64,000 bases of DNA from Homalodisca vitripennis (lineage: Eukaryota; Arthropoda; Insecta; Hemiptera; Cicadellidae). The position numbers and the translations under genes were made by a program. Positions 11,134-22,516 of the stretch are shown in pieces (position 1 is the stretch's first letter; every line of letters starts with the position of its first letter). A model generated the notes under the pieces. The model was not told the DNA's origin and searched no databases. It worked only from the letters and a program-made list of their open reading frames with translations. Location: positions 118,983,001 through 119,047,000 of the forward strand of contig NC_060213.1 of assembly GCF_021130785.1 (NCBI RefSeq), written 5' to 3'.

Positions 11134-13192
11134 AATATGCAATAATACTTACATACTCTTACTTACTCCCAGGGCCATTTATATCGGAGGTGATATTTAG
11201 CCGTACCAACAAAGCTCCTCCATCTTGAACGGTCCTCTGCATCTTCCTCTGAAGCGCCCACCTTCTCCATATCAGCCTTCACCTGGTTCCACCATCTCAC
11301 TTTCGGTCTCCCACGGGGTCGTCTTCCTTCTAGGTTACCGTACATTACCCTCCTCAGTTTGCATTCCTCTTCTCTTCTCAAAACATGGCCTGCCCAACGG
11401 AGTCTTCTGCACTTTATTTCTCCTATTACATCCGTACTATTGTAGAGCTCCCTGATTTCTCTATTATATTTTCTTCTCCATACCCCTTGTTCATATGATG
11501 GCCCATAAATTTTACGTAAAATTCTATTCTCGAAAACTAGAAGCTTTTTCTCATCCTTCTTATTTAGCCTCCACGTTTCGGATCCGTACAAAAGCACTGG
11601 ACATATAATTGTTTTGTATATTCTAGTTTTAGTTTTGTGAGAGAGAGATTTGGTTGAAAGTATCCTATTGCATGCATATACACATCTATTTCCTGAGTTG
11701 ATCCTATTTTGTATCTCTGGTTCATCTGTGTTTTTATTTGATATTGTGACCCCAAGGTACTTAAAGTTCTCCACTTGTTCGAAAACATGCCCATCAATTT
11801 GTAGGGGTCCTCCTCTTTGATTTTGATTCCTTCTAAAGTGCATATATTTAGTTTTTGCATCATTCGTCTTCAACCCCACTTTCTCTGCCTCACTCATAAA
11901 TAGTCTAGTTAGTGACCTCAAATCATCTACATTTTCTGCAAATATGACAACATCATCTGCAAAAGCTAGGATGTTTAGTTTAGCTCCAACTTCCACCCCT
12001 AAATCCCTCTCTGCTACACTCTGAAGTGCTTCTTCTATGGAAATATTAAATAAGATTGGAGAAAGACCATCTCCTTGTCTGACTCCTGAGTTTATCCCAG
12101 AAGGTACACAGTCCCAAGTCCCAACCATTAATTCTTACTGAGCCTCTTGACTCTGTGACACTCATCTTAACTAAGTTTATTAATTTTCTCGGGATGCCAA
12201 ATTTATCTAGTTGTGTCCACAACTCCTTTCTGATTATGCTATCGTATGCTTTTTGAAAGTCAATAAATATGGCAAAAAATTCTTTATTATATTCCCAGTA
12301 TTTAGCTAATATTTCATTGAAAATTAAAATCTGATTTGTGGTTGATCTGCCCTTTATGAACCCTGCCTGTTCTTCCCTGATTATTTCATTTGTATAATGT
12401 TCAAGTCGGTTTAAAACAATTTTGGATAAAACTTTATATGGGATGCTGAGTAGTGAGATGCCTCTGTAGTTACCACACTCTTCTTTTTCACCCTTCTTGT
12501 GTATAGGTATTATTATTGCTTCTTGCCATTCAGCTGGCATTTCTTCTTTCTCCCAAATACGAATTATTAGTTTCCATAGATTTTCCACTATTATTTCTGC
12601 TCCTTTCTTCAAGAATTCTGCTGTTATTTCATCCTTCCCAGGAGCTTTGTTGGTCTTTAGCGCTTTGACTGCATCCTTGACTTCTTCTATGGTTGGTGGT
12701 TCTATATTTGGTTGAACATGATAGTATTCACCAACTTGCTCTTCGTTCCTAGTTTGGTCCTCTACATTTAGTAGCTCGCAAAAGTACTCTCTCCACCTTT
12801 CTATAACTTTTGTATTTTCTGTCACCAACTCTCCATTTCTGTTTTTTACCACATATGGGTATGGGGTAAAACCTCTTTTGAAGAATCTTATTTTCCTGCA
12901 GAAGTCCTTTGCGTTATTTGCTGTATTATCTTCCTCAGCCTTGTCAAGCAATCTATGCAGATACAGTCTTTTTTCCGCCTCAGCAACTTGTTTGCCTCCC
13001 TATTTGCTTCATTATAGCTTTCTCTATACTCTACCCTGTTACTATTCATCCACGTTATTTTCCTTTTAACTCGGTCTTTCAGAGGTTGCTCGCATTCCTG
13101 ATCAACCCATGGTTTTTTGTTTCTCTTCTTCCTACTACCACATACCTCTTCTGCTGTGTTCAGAACTACTTCCTTAAAATATGCAATAATAC
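11134..13192 (-). mobile_element. 5'-truncated RTE-like LINE with perfect 15-bp TSD
   Basis: The insertion is flanked by the identical 15-mer AATATGCAATAATAC at 11,134-11,148 and 13,178-13,192. About 2.03 kb lies between. On the minus strand the 5' end is truncated inside ORF2 (no APE endonuclease). The RT and a C-terminal domain follow, the reading frame stops at 11,163, and there is essentially no 3' UTR. A tail of GTAA-type repeats (GTAAGTAAGAGTATGTAAG) runs into the TSD. A very short 3' end with a 3-5 bp tandem tail is characteristic of the RTE clade. The intact TSD and nearly open frame indicate a fairly recent target-primed insertion. Confidence 0.9.
11163..13177 (-). pseudogene. RTE-like reverse transcriptase ORF2, truncated and frameshifted
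   Basis: This is the RT needed for target-primed reverse transcription of a LINE. Read from 13,177 downward, a linker lies before the RT core and includes KPWVDQECEQPLKDR. RT motifs then follow in order: NKAPGKDEITAEFLKKG, IIIPIHKKGEKEECGNYRG, EQAGFIKGRST, FAIFIDFQKAYDS, SGVRQGDGLSPILFN, then LAFADDVVIF with the catalytic FADD at 11,952-11,963, and KYLGVTIS. The C-terminal region has RLRWAGHVLRR and RPRGRPKVRW, as in insect RTE-type elements. It ends KWPWE-stop. Two frame changes are needed, near 12,990 and between about 12,100 and 12,128; otherwise the frame is open. The N-terminal APE-type endonuclease is missing because the copy is 5'-truncated. It cannot make a functional protein as it stands. 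RTE is the preferred clade; another APE-type LINE clade is less likely. Confidence 0.9.
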
Positions 13193-13971
13193 CGATGCAA
13201 ATTAAGTTAAACCAAATTTTGAGTATTTTCTAATTTGTTATCTCTTTCTTTGTTCTATATTTTCAAATTTCACTAGAATTAGACTAAAAGTTAAAACTAT
13301 TTTTATAGCTGCTTCCTTCATAAAACACTTCCAATTCATTAGATTCGGATAGAAAATATACTTTGTAAAAATACCTAATATTCCGGAAAAAGCTTTTCGT
13401 AGATCATTTTTCCTTGACTTTTGATTATTTTGTTCTCTATCTTTAGATTGAATCCTAATTTAAGATAAAATTATTAAAGTGGTATTTTTTTAATTTTTTT
13501 ATTTAGTGGATAGGAATAAATGGTTTTTGTAAAATGTATAATATTCCAAACTGTGCATCGCAGCCCATGTTCCCTTGAAAGTTTTGCTTCCTTCGCTTAC
13601 TCTATCTTTTCAGAATGGATCCAATTTGAAACAACACTTCAAAACTGTTACGGTACCTAGAACATTTTGGATTAGTAGGAAAATTAATATTGTTTTATAT
13701 CTAGTATCTAAAAAATACGCTATAGCACATTTACCTTCAAAGTTTTCTTTATTGAATTTTTAAACACGTGATTTTTTGAAAGTTCGAAGATATCATGATA
13801 TTTTAAGTGTACCCAAAAAAGGAAGCATTTGAAGTGCTGATAAAACTTTTTATTAGTACCTTCGTGGAATCTCTATTTCTGTTTCAGATAATGTCATTGT
13901 AAGTAAATATTATAGTTAATGGTTAGCTGTTGGCCCACTTATTTTAAATTAAAAAAAAATTATGGTTGCCT
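13193..13971. other. AT-rich DNA, no gene seen
   Basis: No recognisable frame or repeat was noticed between the RTE-like insertion and the next candidate repeat. Confidence 0.55.
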
Positions 13972-14969
13972 GTAAAGTCGGTTTTACGGGCGAAGATTTT
14001 ACGTGACAACGTTTTTTCTCGGTAGAATATTTATTGATATGAATATTATTAAATTGCACAATAGGAACAAGGAATTGAATGAAAATAAGAATTGCACAAA
14101 TTTTAAATATAGAAATATATTTTGTTTACTAAAACATTGTACATAATTTGAAATTAATTAAAATTTGTTATTGTAAATGGTAAAGTTGAATAAAACCATT
14201 TACTAAAATTGGAATTTGAAATTCTTGCTAAACACAGTTAAATTCTAACTCCGCGCGTGGTGATTGGTCGGTTTAGTTCGTTTGTTTGGTCGCACTGTTA
14301 TGACAGGTTAGAGGTTATAATTTGTTATTTTAAATGTTTGACTAGCAATACGCGCTGTTTCTTCTCAATCGACTGAATTACGATTGATTGCAGAGTGATT
14401 TAAACTAATAATTTAATTAACACTATCAACATTTGTCAATAGTATGACATAACCTATAAACTCAGTTTCTCAACTTTTGTGTCAATCTAACAATTAATCA
14501 ATCAATCATAGTTTACGATAATGAAATATCAGTGTACAATTATTTACCTTTATTGTTGTAGTTGTTGTAAATGACGAATCTAAGCACTCCACATTTTCAC
14601 GAATAAACATAGTTATCTGCTTTATCCCGTGCGGCGGACCCACAGTTATCTGCTTTATCCCGTGCGGATCCCGTGCGGCGGACCCACTGGACGGGCATCG
14701 TAACGTTACCGGGCGTTACACTTTTTCATGAGTGACTCCGAGCCGCAACCTAATTTAAGACATTGTCACGTCAATATAATTAATTTTTTTAATTGACATT
14801 GAATTTTACATATCTTTCAATAAAATAAAATAAATTACTTTAAATTGCAAAGAGACCTTAGCAACGTTTCAGTTTATAAACTGCATCATCATTCGAAACT
14901 AAACAGTCTCCAGCTCGCCGAGGCTCTTACCGCAAGTGATACTTCAAAATAACAGAAAGACTTTTTGAC
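13972..14969. repeat. Candidate interspersed repeat with recurring ACGTGACAAC-type motifs
   Basis: The composition shifts at several points. CCGCGCGTGGTGATTGG lies near 14,252. A short internal duplication of CTGCTTTATCCCGTGCGG lies at about 14,612-14,665. GTTACCGGGCGTTACAC lies near 14,706. The word ACGTGACAAC occurs near 14,001, its relative in reverse (TTGTCACGT) near 14,764, and ACGTGACAAC again near 14,968, just before the inverted block piece. I cannot assign a family, and no open frame is preserved. The ends are guesses. Confidence 0.4.
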
Positions 14970-15515
14970 GTGACAACTTTATTTGTTTCAGTTTATTTAA
15001 ATATTTTTTATTGTAATAAATTTAAGCTTGAACTGCAGAAATTAGTTCATCGAATCCAATGAGTATACAATGAGGATAATATTTTAATCTGACTTAGATT
15101 CTGATTTAAAATGACATCGTAACATTATACTGCTCAATACTGAGACATGGACGACACATTTTTATCATAATCACGATTTCGATAACTACATAACTTTCAC
15201 ATTTTTACTATATCGCGTATCTATGTTAAACACAAAAGTTATATAAAAATGAAAAATGGTCATAGTAAATTTTTCGCTTTGTAAGCACTTTGATTCGCTT
15301 AGCGTTACGTAGTATTAAATTGTTCCATTGCAAGAGGAGCAGAACTAGATTCTCTCATCGGGACAGTTGCAAGGAAACAGCTGAGCTTGGTTGATTTAAT
15401 TGGTTTGTGGTCAGCCAAGCCAATTACATAATATGGGTTAGTAGAGAATTCAGAGATTGGTTCGAGAGGTTGACAAATCACTATCAACTATCTAAGGAAA
15501 TAGTACAACTATGTG
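14970..15515 (-). repeat. Inverted fragment of the duplicated block
   Basis: The reverse complement matches 34,890-35,440 of block B and 62,490-63,060 of block C. Shared text includes GGTTTGTGGTCAGCCAAGCC (this strand), CAACCTCTCGAACCAAT-type text (reverse) and GATGAACTAATTTCTGC (reverse). It lies less than 1 kb upstream of block B in the opposite orientation and contains no coding frame. Confidence 0.85.
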
Positions 15516-15763
15516 ACAAATGTCTTATTCTAATATTATTTATGACATTAAGAATAATTAAATAATTGCATTAGATGCATTTTAAGTTTCAAAGATGAAA
15601 AACCTTTATAATAATAGTTTTATTGTTTGTTGAGTTTTAGAGGCAACCACTGAACGTATCTTAATTACGTATGTTATTAATTATTACATATGTGTATTAA
15701 TATGAATTAATTATATAATTCATTTTTCTAAATGAAAACAACTTGACTACGCAGCATTAAACG

Positions 15764-15765
<2 letters not shown>

Positions 15766-15815
<50 letters not shown>
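15766..15815. repeat. (GA)n microsatellite
   Basis: About 50 bp of near-perfect AG/GA repeat. Two adjacent CATTGATCAATA-type words follow at 15,825-15,850. Confidence 0.97.
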
Positions 15816-15818
<3 letters not shown>

Positions 15819-16138
15819 TAAAACATTGATCAATATATCATTGATCAATACAATTCCACGTCGAGACATAAACTACTGCTCATAGACTATACTTGACTAT
15901 AAGAAAATAAATGAAACAAAATTATCTTAGAATAACTAAACGTTAATGAGGACGATGTAATGAGAGTTCAGTAAAACTCGTGCAACTTAAATATTATAGT
16001 ATCTTATAATAATGTTCATAAATCGTGTAAATACGATGGGTTTGCGGGTGAAATAGCACTTCAAATTTGTATTAGATATTTCTCGAAGCAAATTTTATGG
16101 TACGTAGTTACGTCTATACAGTTTACATCCCCTCCAAA

Positions 16139-16341
<203 letters not shown>

Positions 16342-18637
16342 TAAAGATTCCAGTATATATTCAATCTTTTTGCTCTATACGCAAATTGCTAATTTCTAAC
16401 AAAAAACATTTTATGCTAAATTCTTAATTATACTAACTAATTGAATGTGCCTTTTGGAGATAATAATGTTACATTAGTATAGTTTTGTTAACTGAGCAAA
16501 TTACAACACAACCAACAGTAGGAATTTAATCCCATCGCGTCAACCGTTGGACAGTTTGTCAAGTGGGTGAAAGCCCCTATATTTATAATTTGCGTGATCC
16601 GCGACCCGAAATTTACAGTCAACTTAGGCAGTATTGTTTAATTACTCTTCCTTATTATTTGCTATTTATTACAATTATATTTATTTTCTCAGTTCATTTG
16701 AAATATATATCCATTTTTATAAAAATTATACTAAGCAGAAAATTTGAAAAGAAATTAAGCATCAGACGTAATATAAATCTGTAATCAACCCTTATATTTA
16801 AGGTATTAAAAGTCAGCATGCCTTTCAGCGCTATTGAACACCATTATTGTTGAGTTTTTAATAATACTATTATTTCAATATGAACTGTACACCTCAATGG
16901 AAATACTGAATTGTTTAACAAAATTTGTATTTCATGTTAATTAAAATGAGGTGTAACAGTTATAACATTGGTTATTACGAGTCAACAAGACATCGTATGC
17001 CGATCCATAATGGAGTCTTCAATTTATATCTGTCTATCTATTTAAGAAAGCTTCCATGTTTCATGGTTTCACAACAACCTTATAACCTGGGCCGTCTAAT
17101 GCAGAAATAATATTATGAACTGTTTATTTCATTAACTTCTTGAACTCAACTCCGAATATACTTTCACTTAATATGAGTTCTAAAGTGTTCATTGGAATTT
17201 AAACCTTGAGGAACGCATATGCTAAAGGACAATAGTGACATTTTGACAAGTATTAAGAGTGTAATTTATAAATTTGAGATAATTAAGGTGAAACTAGGTA
17301 TTAACTAGGTCGAAGTTGGATGCACTGCTGTTTCCAGAGAGCGCGTAGTTTGTATAGTTCTAAGTTACCAGATCTATGTAAGTAATTGCAAAATTTACCA
17401 TTTTAAATCAGAAAAAGAAGGCTTCGTGTTAGACAGCAAAAGTATTTCTTTTCGAGCATTTGGTGTTCTTAATATTTTTTATTATTAAATACTTCAGGTA
17501 GTCTTAAATTAGAAAACTTAGGAATACAAACTTGAGTATGAATATTTTCTAAACCATTTCTGTATCTTCAGCTTTGTAACAATCTTTTACTTGAGGCGTA
17601 GAGCACAAAAGCTACTGAAACTTAAAATCTTAAGTCCTTGATATTTTCGTGGATACTTGAGATAAATTTGTGTAATATGTATGTATAATTATGCTACCAT
17701 TTTGGTAAGCTGCGTACTCATAAACTACAATTAATAATATTTTGCAATCGTACAATATACTTGAAAATATGCATATGTTACATGACTTCCAAAATAGTGT
17801 ACACTAAGAATTTAACTAAGAAGATTTATAAGTTAAACATTATTAACACATAGTTAAATTTATTAGAAGAATGGTGGATGTAAATGGAGTGTCTTGATAC
17901 CTTCAAGGTTGGGGAGAAACTGTTGACATATTTTATACCGTTTCGGCATTAACCTAAAAAGTGCACACTGGGGTGCACAGGACCCCTCGAAAATTTCTTA
18001 TTACATTTCTCAGTTTGTCGCGGTAATTGTTGGTGCCCAATAATTTTATTTGGCATCACTAAGCTTCAAGCCCCACCATTGGCCACCATAGTTTCTAGCT
18101 GTAATTTGAGTAATAATCAATTTTATTTTTCTTCGGGTCAAATGTACGCCTGTGTCTATCTGTCTATCTACGCTTTAAGGTTGTGTTTTAGATTATTGGC
18201 AAAATAAATATTATTATAGAATTAATATTTGATTATTTTAATTGCAATGCAATTATTTCTGAAATATTTACACCATTTTCCTTATTTACCAAAGACAATT
18301 TTTAATCGATAGCCAATCTTAAATTATACAACTTGATTAAACCAGTGTTTAGAATTATACATCCTATATTTTGATTCTTAAATGCTTATGTTTGCGACTA
18401 TATAGTTATGCATTCAAAACTAAATTCTCTTGCATGGGTTTAAACTTGTTATTAAAATTAAAGTATTTTGGGGGCACAAATTTAAATTCTTCACGTAAGA
18501 GGAAGGTTGACTCGAGCTAAACTTTAACATTCGGATAGCCTTCCCATAATGGCTACGTTGTGTGTAAATTTATAATTGTCATAACTATTGTTTTCAGCCA
18601 ATATATTACTGCTCGCTTACACTAATAGCCTAAAGAA

Positions 18638-18669
18638 ACGCATAAATTATATTAATGCAATTTATGCGT
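18638..18669. repeat. Short hairpin, 11-bp arms
   Basis: ACGCATAAATT (18,638-18,648) and AATTTATGCGT (18,659-18,669) are perfect inverted arms around a 10-base loop. The right arm is mostly kept in block C near 49,880, but the left arm is not, so a conserved function is unlikely. Confidence 0.7.
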
Positions 18670-19007
18670 ATTTATAATGGAGTCCAGTAAACTCCTGTAC
18701 GCCTGTTAAAGAAAAAACATATATGTGTTTTTTTAAGGTTAAGTTAGTTATACTTATACATTTTATGAGTGAGTATGGTAGTGATTTAAAAATACATCTC
18801 TGAAATGTAAATGAAATTTCTACATTTTAAATAGTGGTTTCTATTTCCCAAGTGATTAGTAAATTTGTCTAATTGGTTCAAGTAAGTTAGTACTTCATCA
18901 CATACAGTGCATGGAATACTTTTCAAATAAAAATACTCAGTCAACCAGAGTACGAATACCAATAAAATGTGACAGTGGATGAAATTATTCTAGATAAATC
19001 CGTATTC

Positions 19008-19285
19008 AGAATGATTCTAGATATGCAACTGAATTGGAATCGAGCAGATCAACAGCGTTTGCTCTAAGGTTGCTTCAGGCTTTTATGTCTTACACAATCT
19101 AGCCATGTTCTGCTCGTTGTATGTACTGATAAGAGCCTACTATGGACTAGTATATCCCCTTCAGCCTACTGTTTGTGGCTATTTGGTAACTGTTCTACAA
19201 AATAAAAATTTGCTCGAGTGTTTAGAACACAAAAGAAAGTTGTCAGGATCATTAGTTGTCATAACTCATACAGTTCTTTTAAAAT
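19008..19285 (+). pseudogene. Jockey-like RT C-terminal (thumb) fragment
   Basis: One frame reads CSKVASGFYVLHNLA, then LIRAYYGLVYP. After a frame change it continues CLWLFGNCS and VFRTQKKVVRIIS. These are the conserved steps after the palm of Jockey/CR1-type RTs (…SK…G.Y.LR.L…AY.G..YP…LWGN…VF..QK..VRII). A frameshift and an in-frame stop separate the pieces. It is a relic of a different or rearranged LINE copy lying immediately 5' of the next element. Confidence 0.7.
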
Positions 19286-19311
19286 TGGAGTGCCTTTGGA
19301 GATGGGGGAAG

Positions 19312-22300
19312 AATTAATGCATCCAAATTTGTGGCCCAAGGGATGTATTGTAGCTAAGTATAGGGCACCCCCGATACAAGAAGCAAGAAAATGGTTGTTA
19401 GATAATGATCATTTTTTAAACATAAGCAGGCAAGTCACGACAGCCTCTTAGTGAAAACACCAGATGACTTCAGTGCAGTTTACTACAGCACATTGGAATG
19501 TGCAGGGAATTATAGGGAAAAACTGATGAACTTATAAGCTTATGTGTAACTCACAATATTGATATTATTGGGATATGCGAGCACTGGGTCGTCAACTATA
19601 ATCTTAGTGATATTTAACCTTCTGGCTACAACTTGCCAGTGTATTTCTAAAGGCCTTGCGGACTCAAGAGGAGGAACAGCTATTTTTACCAAAGCCAAAC
19701 AATAGAAGTTGATGACCTAGCCTATCTTGTGGAACTGTCGATTCCGTCAATATATGTGAAGTGGCCGCAATATTTGTAAACATGTAAATTATTATTCTTC
19801 ATTGAGATATATCGTGTTCCTGATGATAATAATTTTAACCATTTTGTTGAATGTTTATTTAATATTTTGTGTACTGTAGTTGATGAAAATAAAGTGAATG
19901 CGTCAATAATGTTAGGTTTTGATGCCAATGTGGATTTTATGGTCGATAGTGTTAAGCGATGTATTTTTGTCAATTTGCTGATGAGCTTTAATTTAAATTA
20001 TACAGTGTGTGAAATAAAACTAGGCCTAATGTATTAAATTTTGGTTTTAATGGGTCTTGTATCGATAATATAGCAACTTCTGTGCACTTTGACAGAATAA
20101 ATTCAGCTTGGGTGGTTGGAACCAATGTTGGTATCTGATCATAATGCTGTGGTTGTGAAAGCTGATCTTACTTTAATAATAAATGGATCTCTAAATAAAA
20201 CTGATTATTGTTATGTAGATAAAAAAAATTGTAAGGCCTATTAATGACATTAATGTATTGTATTTCACTTAGTCTGTTGAGCAAAGTGAATTGGCTGTGT
20301 TTGTATAGTCTTAGTTCTATAAATGAGAAGTTTGAATTATTTTTTTGAAAAGTTTTTGGAAATTGTTAACTTAGCTATCCCTATTAAAGTAGTAAGTAAT
20401 AAATTCATGGAATAAATGTAAGCCTCAGTGGTATAGCAATGAACTTTTAAGTCTGAAGGAGCGTTGTATTGCGTCTTTACAATAACTTTAAAATGTTTGG
20501 TCTGGTATCTGATAAAAAATACATATCTGGGTCTTAAAAAAAGTTACAAAGACAAAGTTAGGTTAGCTAAGCTTGCCTTACAACTGTGAAAGAGTGATGG
20601 ATTCTAATAGTAAACCTTAAAGTTATTTGGTCTATTATTAAGGAAAATCTAAATAATAATGATTTACCACCTGTAAATAAGGAGTTCTCAAAATTGTCCT
20701 CTGAGAGAATTTTAATATTTCTTTTGTAAATAATGTGATATCTCTTGTTAATAATGTTCCTATGTCCAATAATGATGTGCAATATTTTATTTAGATAAAA
20801 ATAAGTAGGCCTCCTGCCACCTCTATGTTTAATGTTAAAAAATGTCTTAGTAGAACAGGTTTACAAGTGCAATTTTTACTTTTTGAGTAATAGTAAAAAG
20901 CTTAGATGTTTATGGTCTTAATTCAGATGTTTTAAAAATAGCTGCACCATATATTGTGGAAGTTTTAGCCTACCTGTTTAATTTATGTATTGACAACAGT
21001 GTTTTTCCTCAGTGTTTAAAGTATGCCAAAGTTGTGCCTTTGTTACAAAAAGGAAAAAAATCTGATTATGATAATTACCGTCCTGTCTCCATTATTACTA
21101 TTGTATCAAAAGTTTTTGAGGTGATGTTAAATAGACAAGTAGTTGATTATTTTGAGAGTAATTGTTTATTTCTTGATAATCAATATGGTTTTAGGACCAA
21201 CAAAAGTACAAATTTTCTGCCATCACTGATTTTATGAAAAAAATGTAATTTATAGTCTAGATGATAAAAAAAATAATGTCTTAGGCAGATTTTACGATAT
21301 GTCAAAAGGCTTTTGACACTATTTCACATTGTGTACTGGTAGATAAGCTAGAATATTACGGTTTTGATGTTAAGAAACAGTTAAACTTTTTAGATCCTAT
21401 TTATCTGATAGCTTCAAACTGTGTATTGTAATGGCAATATTTTCTTCTTATCTACCTGTGATGACAGGTGTCACGCAAGGTTCAATTCTAGGGCCCACAA
21501 TGTTTATAATCTATGTTAATGACCTATCCTATCCGCTGCAATTATAAACAAATCTTGTAACTACTTTTATGTACGCCGATGATTTGGCCCTTCAGATCTC
21601 TTGTTGTAACCATAATCTAGTCAATAGTCTTTCCGATGAATGTAATTTAGTCATTGAAGATTGGACTTCAGCTAACATTACTTTGTTTGAATAGAGATAA
21701 AACTCAAAATCTGAATTTTAGTTTAAGTAAACTGTCAAAATGTGCAAAATGTAAAGTTTTTAGGTGTTATTGTCCAGTCTAATTTAAAATGGATGCTCCA
21801 TGTTGATTTTTTGTGTAGTAAAGTTTCTAAAGGTATTTTTATGCTTAGGAGGTTAAAAACTTATTGTGAATCTACAAGTATTATTATTAGTTTTATTTTT
21901 CTCATATTCAGAGCCACTTGTCTTATGCTACAGTTGTGTGGGGAAATGATAGTCACGCCAACAAGTTATTGATTTTACAAAAAGAGGGCAATAAGGGTTA
22001 TATGTAACCGTTCGTGTGAAAACACATTGTAAACCTTTATTTAGAAAATTAAGAATACTTACTGTACCTTCTTTATTTATACTGCAGTGTTTAATGTATG
22101 TAAAAAATGTATTCCATAGTCTGCTTACAAATAGTCATGTTCATGAGCATAACACAAGATACAATAGCCATTTCAAAAAATTAGTCAATGTAATTTCACT
22201 CAAAGAACAATCAATAGCCTTTTGGAAATAGGAATCAAGTTGTTGTTTAATTTACTACCTGAGGCGCTTGAAAAAGTTTATCTGTTTCATGTTTTAAAAG

Positions 22301-22516
22301 AGAGATTAAATCCTTTTTATTAGATATTAGTATTTACTCTGTAAATGAATTCATTGATCACTGTAAGCCTTTAAAATAGTAGTCTGAATTAATGTACATG
22401 AATATCTTACTTAAGTAAAAAGCTTTGCAATGTATTATATTGTGACGATGTCATACATTTCTGTATAATGTGTTGTGGCAATAAAGCATTTTGATTTTGA
22501 TTTTTTTGATTTTTAG
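19312..22516 (+). mobile_element. CR1/Jockey-like non-LTR retrotransposon, 5'-truncated and decayed
   Basis: The order is a possible ORF1 C-terminal tail (about 19,312-19,451, containing HPNLWPKGCIVAKYRAPP), then an ORF2 relic from 19,465 to 22,379, then a 3' UTR of about 110 bp. The polyadenylation-like AATAAA lies at 22,480-22,485, and the element ends in an imperfect TTTTGATTT-repeat tail to about 22,516. This layout is typical of CR1/Jockey-like LINEs ending in a short repeat tail. Many stops and frame changes show it is long dead. Confidence 0.82.
19465..22379 (+). pseudogene. CR1/Jockey-like ORF2 (endonuclease + reverse transcriptase) relic
   Basis: An APE-type endonuclease start is visible as AHWNVQGIIGK, then after a frame change HNIDIIGICEHW (19,560-19,600), matching the family's HxNVQ and DIxxIxEHW motifs. 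A later LGFDANVDF resembles LGDFNVDF. RT motifs follow: AKVVPLLQKGKKSDYDNYRP and SIITIVSKVFE (21,020-21,120), QYGFRTNKST (21,180-21,210), GVTQGSILGPTMF (about 21,470-21,505) and YADDLALQ with the catalytic YADD at 21,572-21,583. Then come KFLGVIVQSNLKW (21,745-21,793) and the C-terminal CKPLFRKLRILTVPSL (22,025-22,072). The end is SVNEFIDHCKPLK-stop at 22,377-22,379. Stops and frameshifts are frequent, so no protein can be made. CR1-like is preferred over classical Jockey on motif style only. Confidence 0.85.

Noticed and set aside
11564..11863. Separate 99-residue minus-strand protein
   Set aside because: It is an alternate frame inside the RTE-like ORF2 with no motifs of its own.
11225..13205. 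Plus-strand open frames between 11.2 and 13.2 kb
   Set aside because: They are antisense shadows of the minus-strand RTE-like ORF, which carries all the RT motifs.
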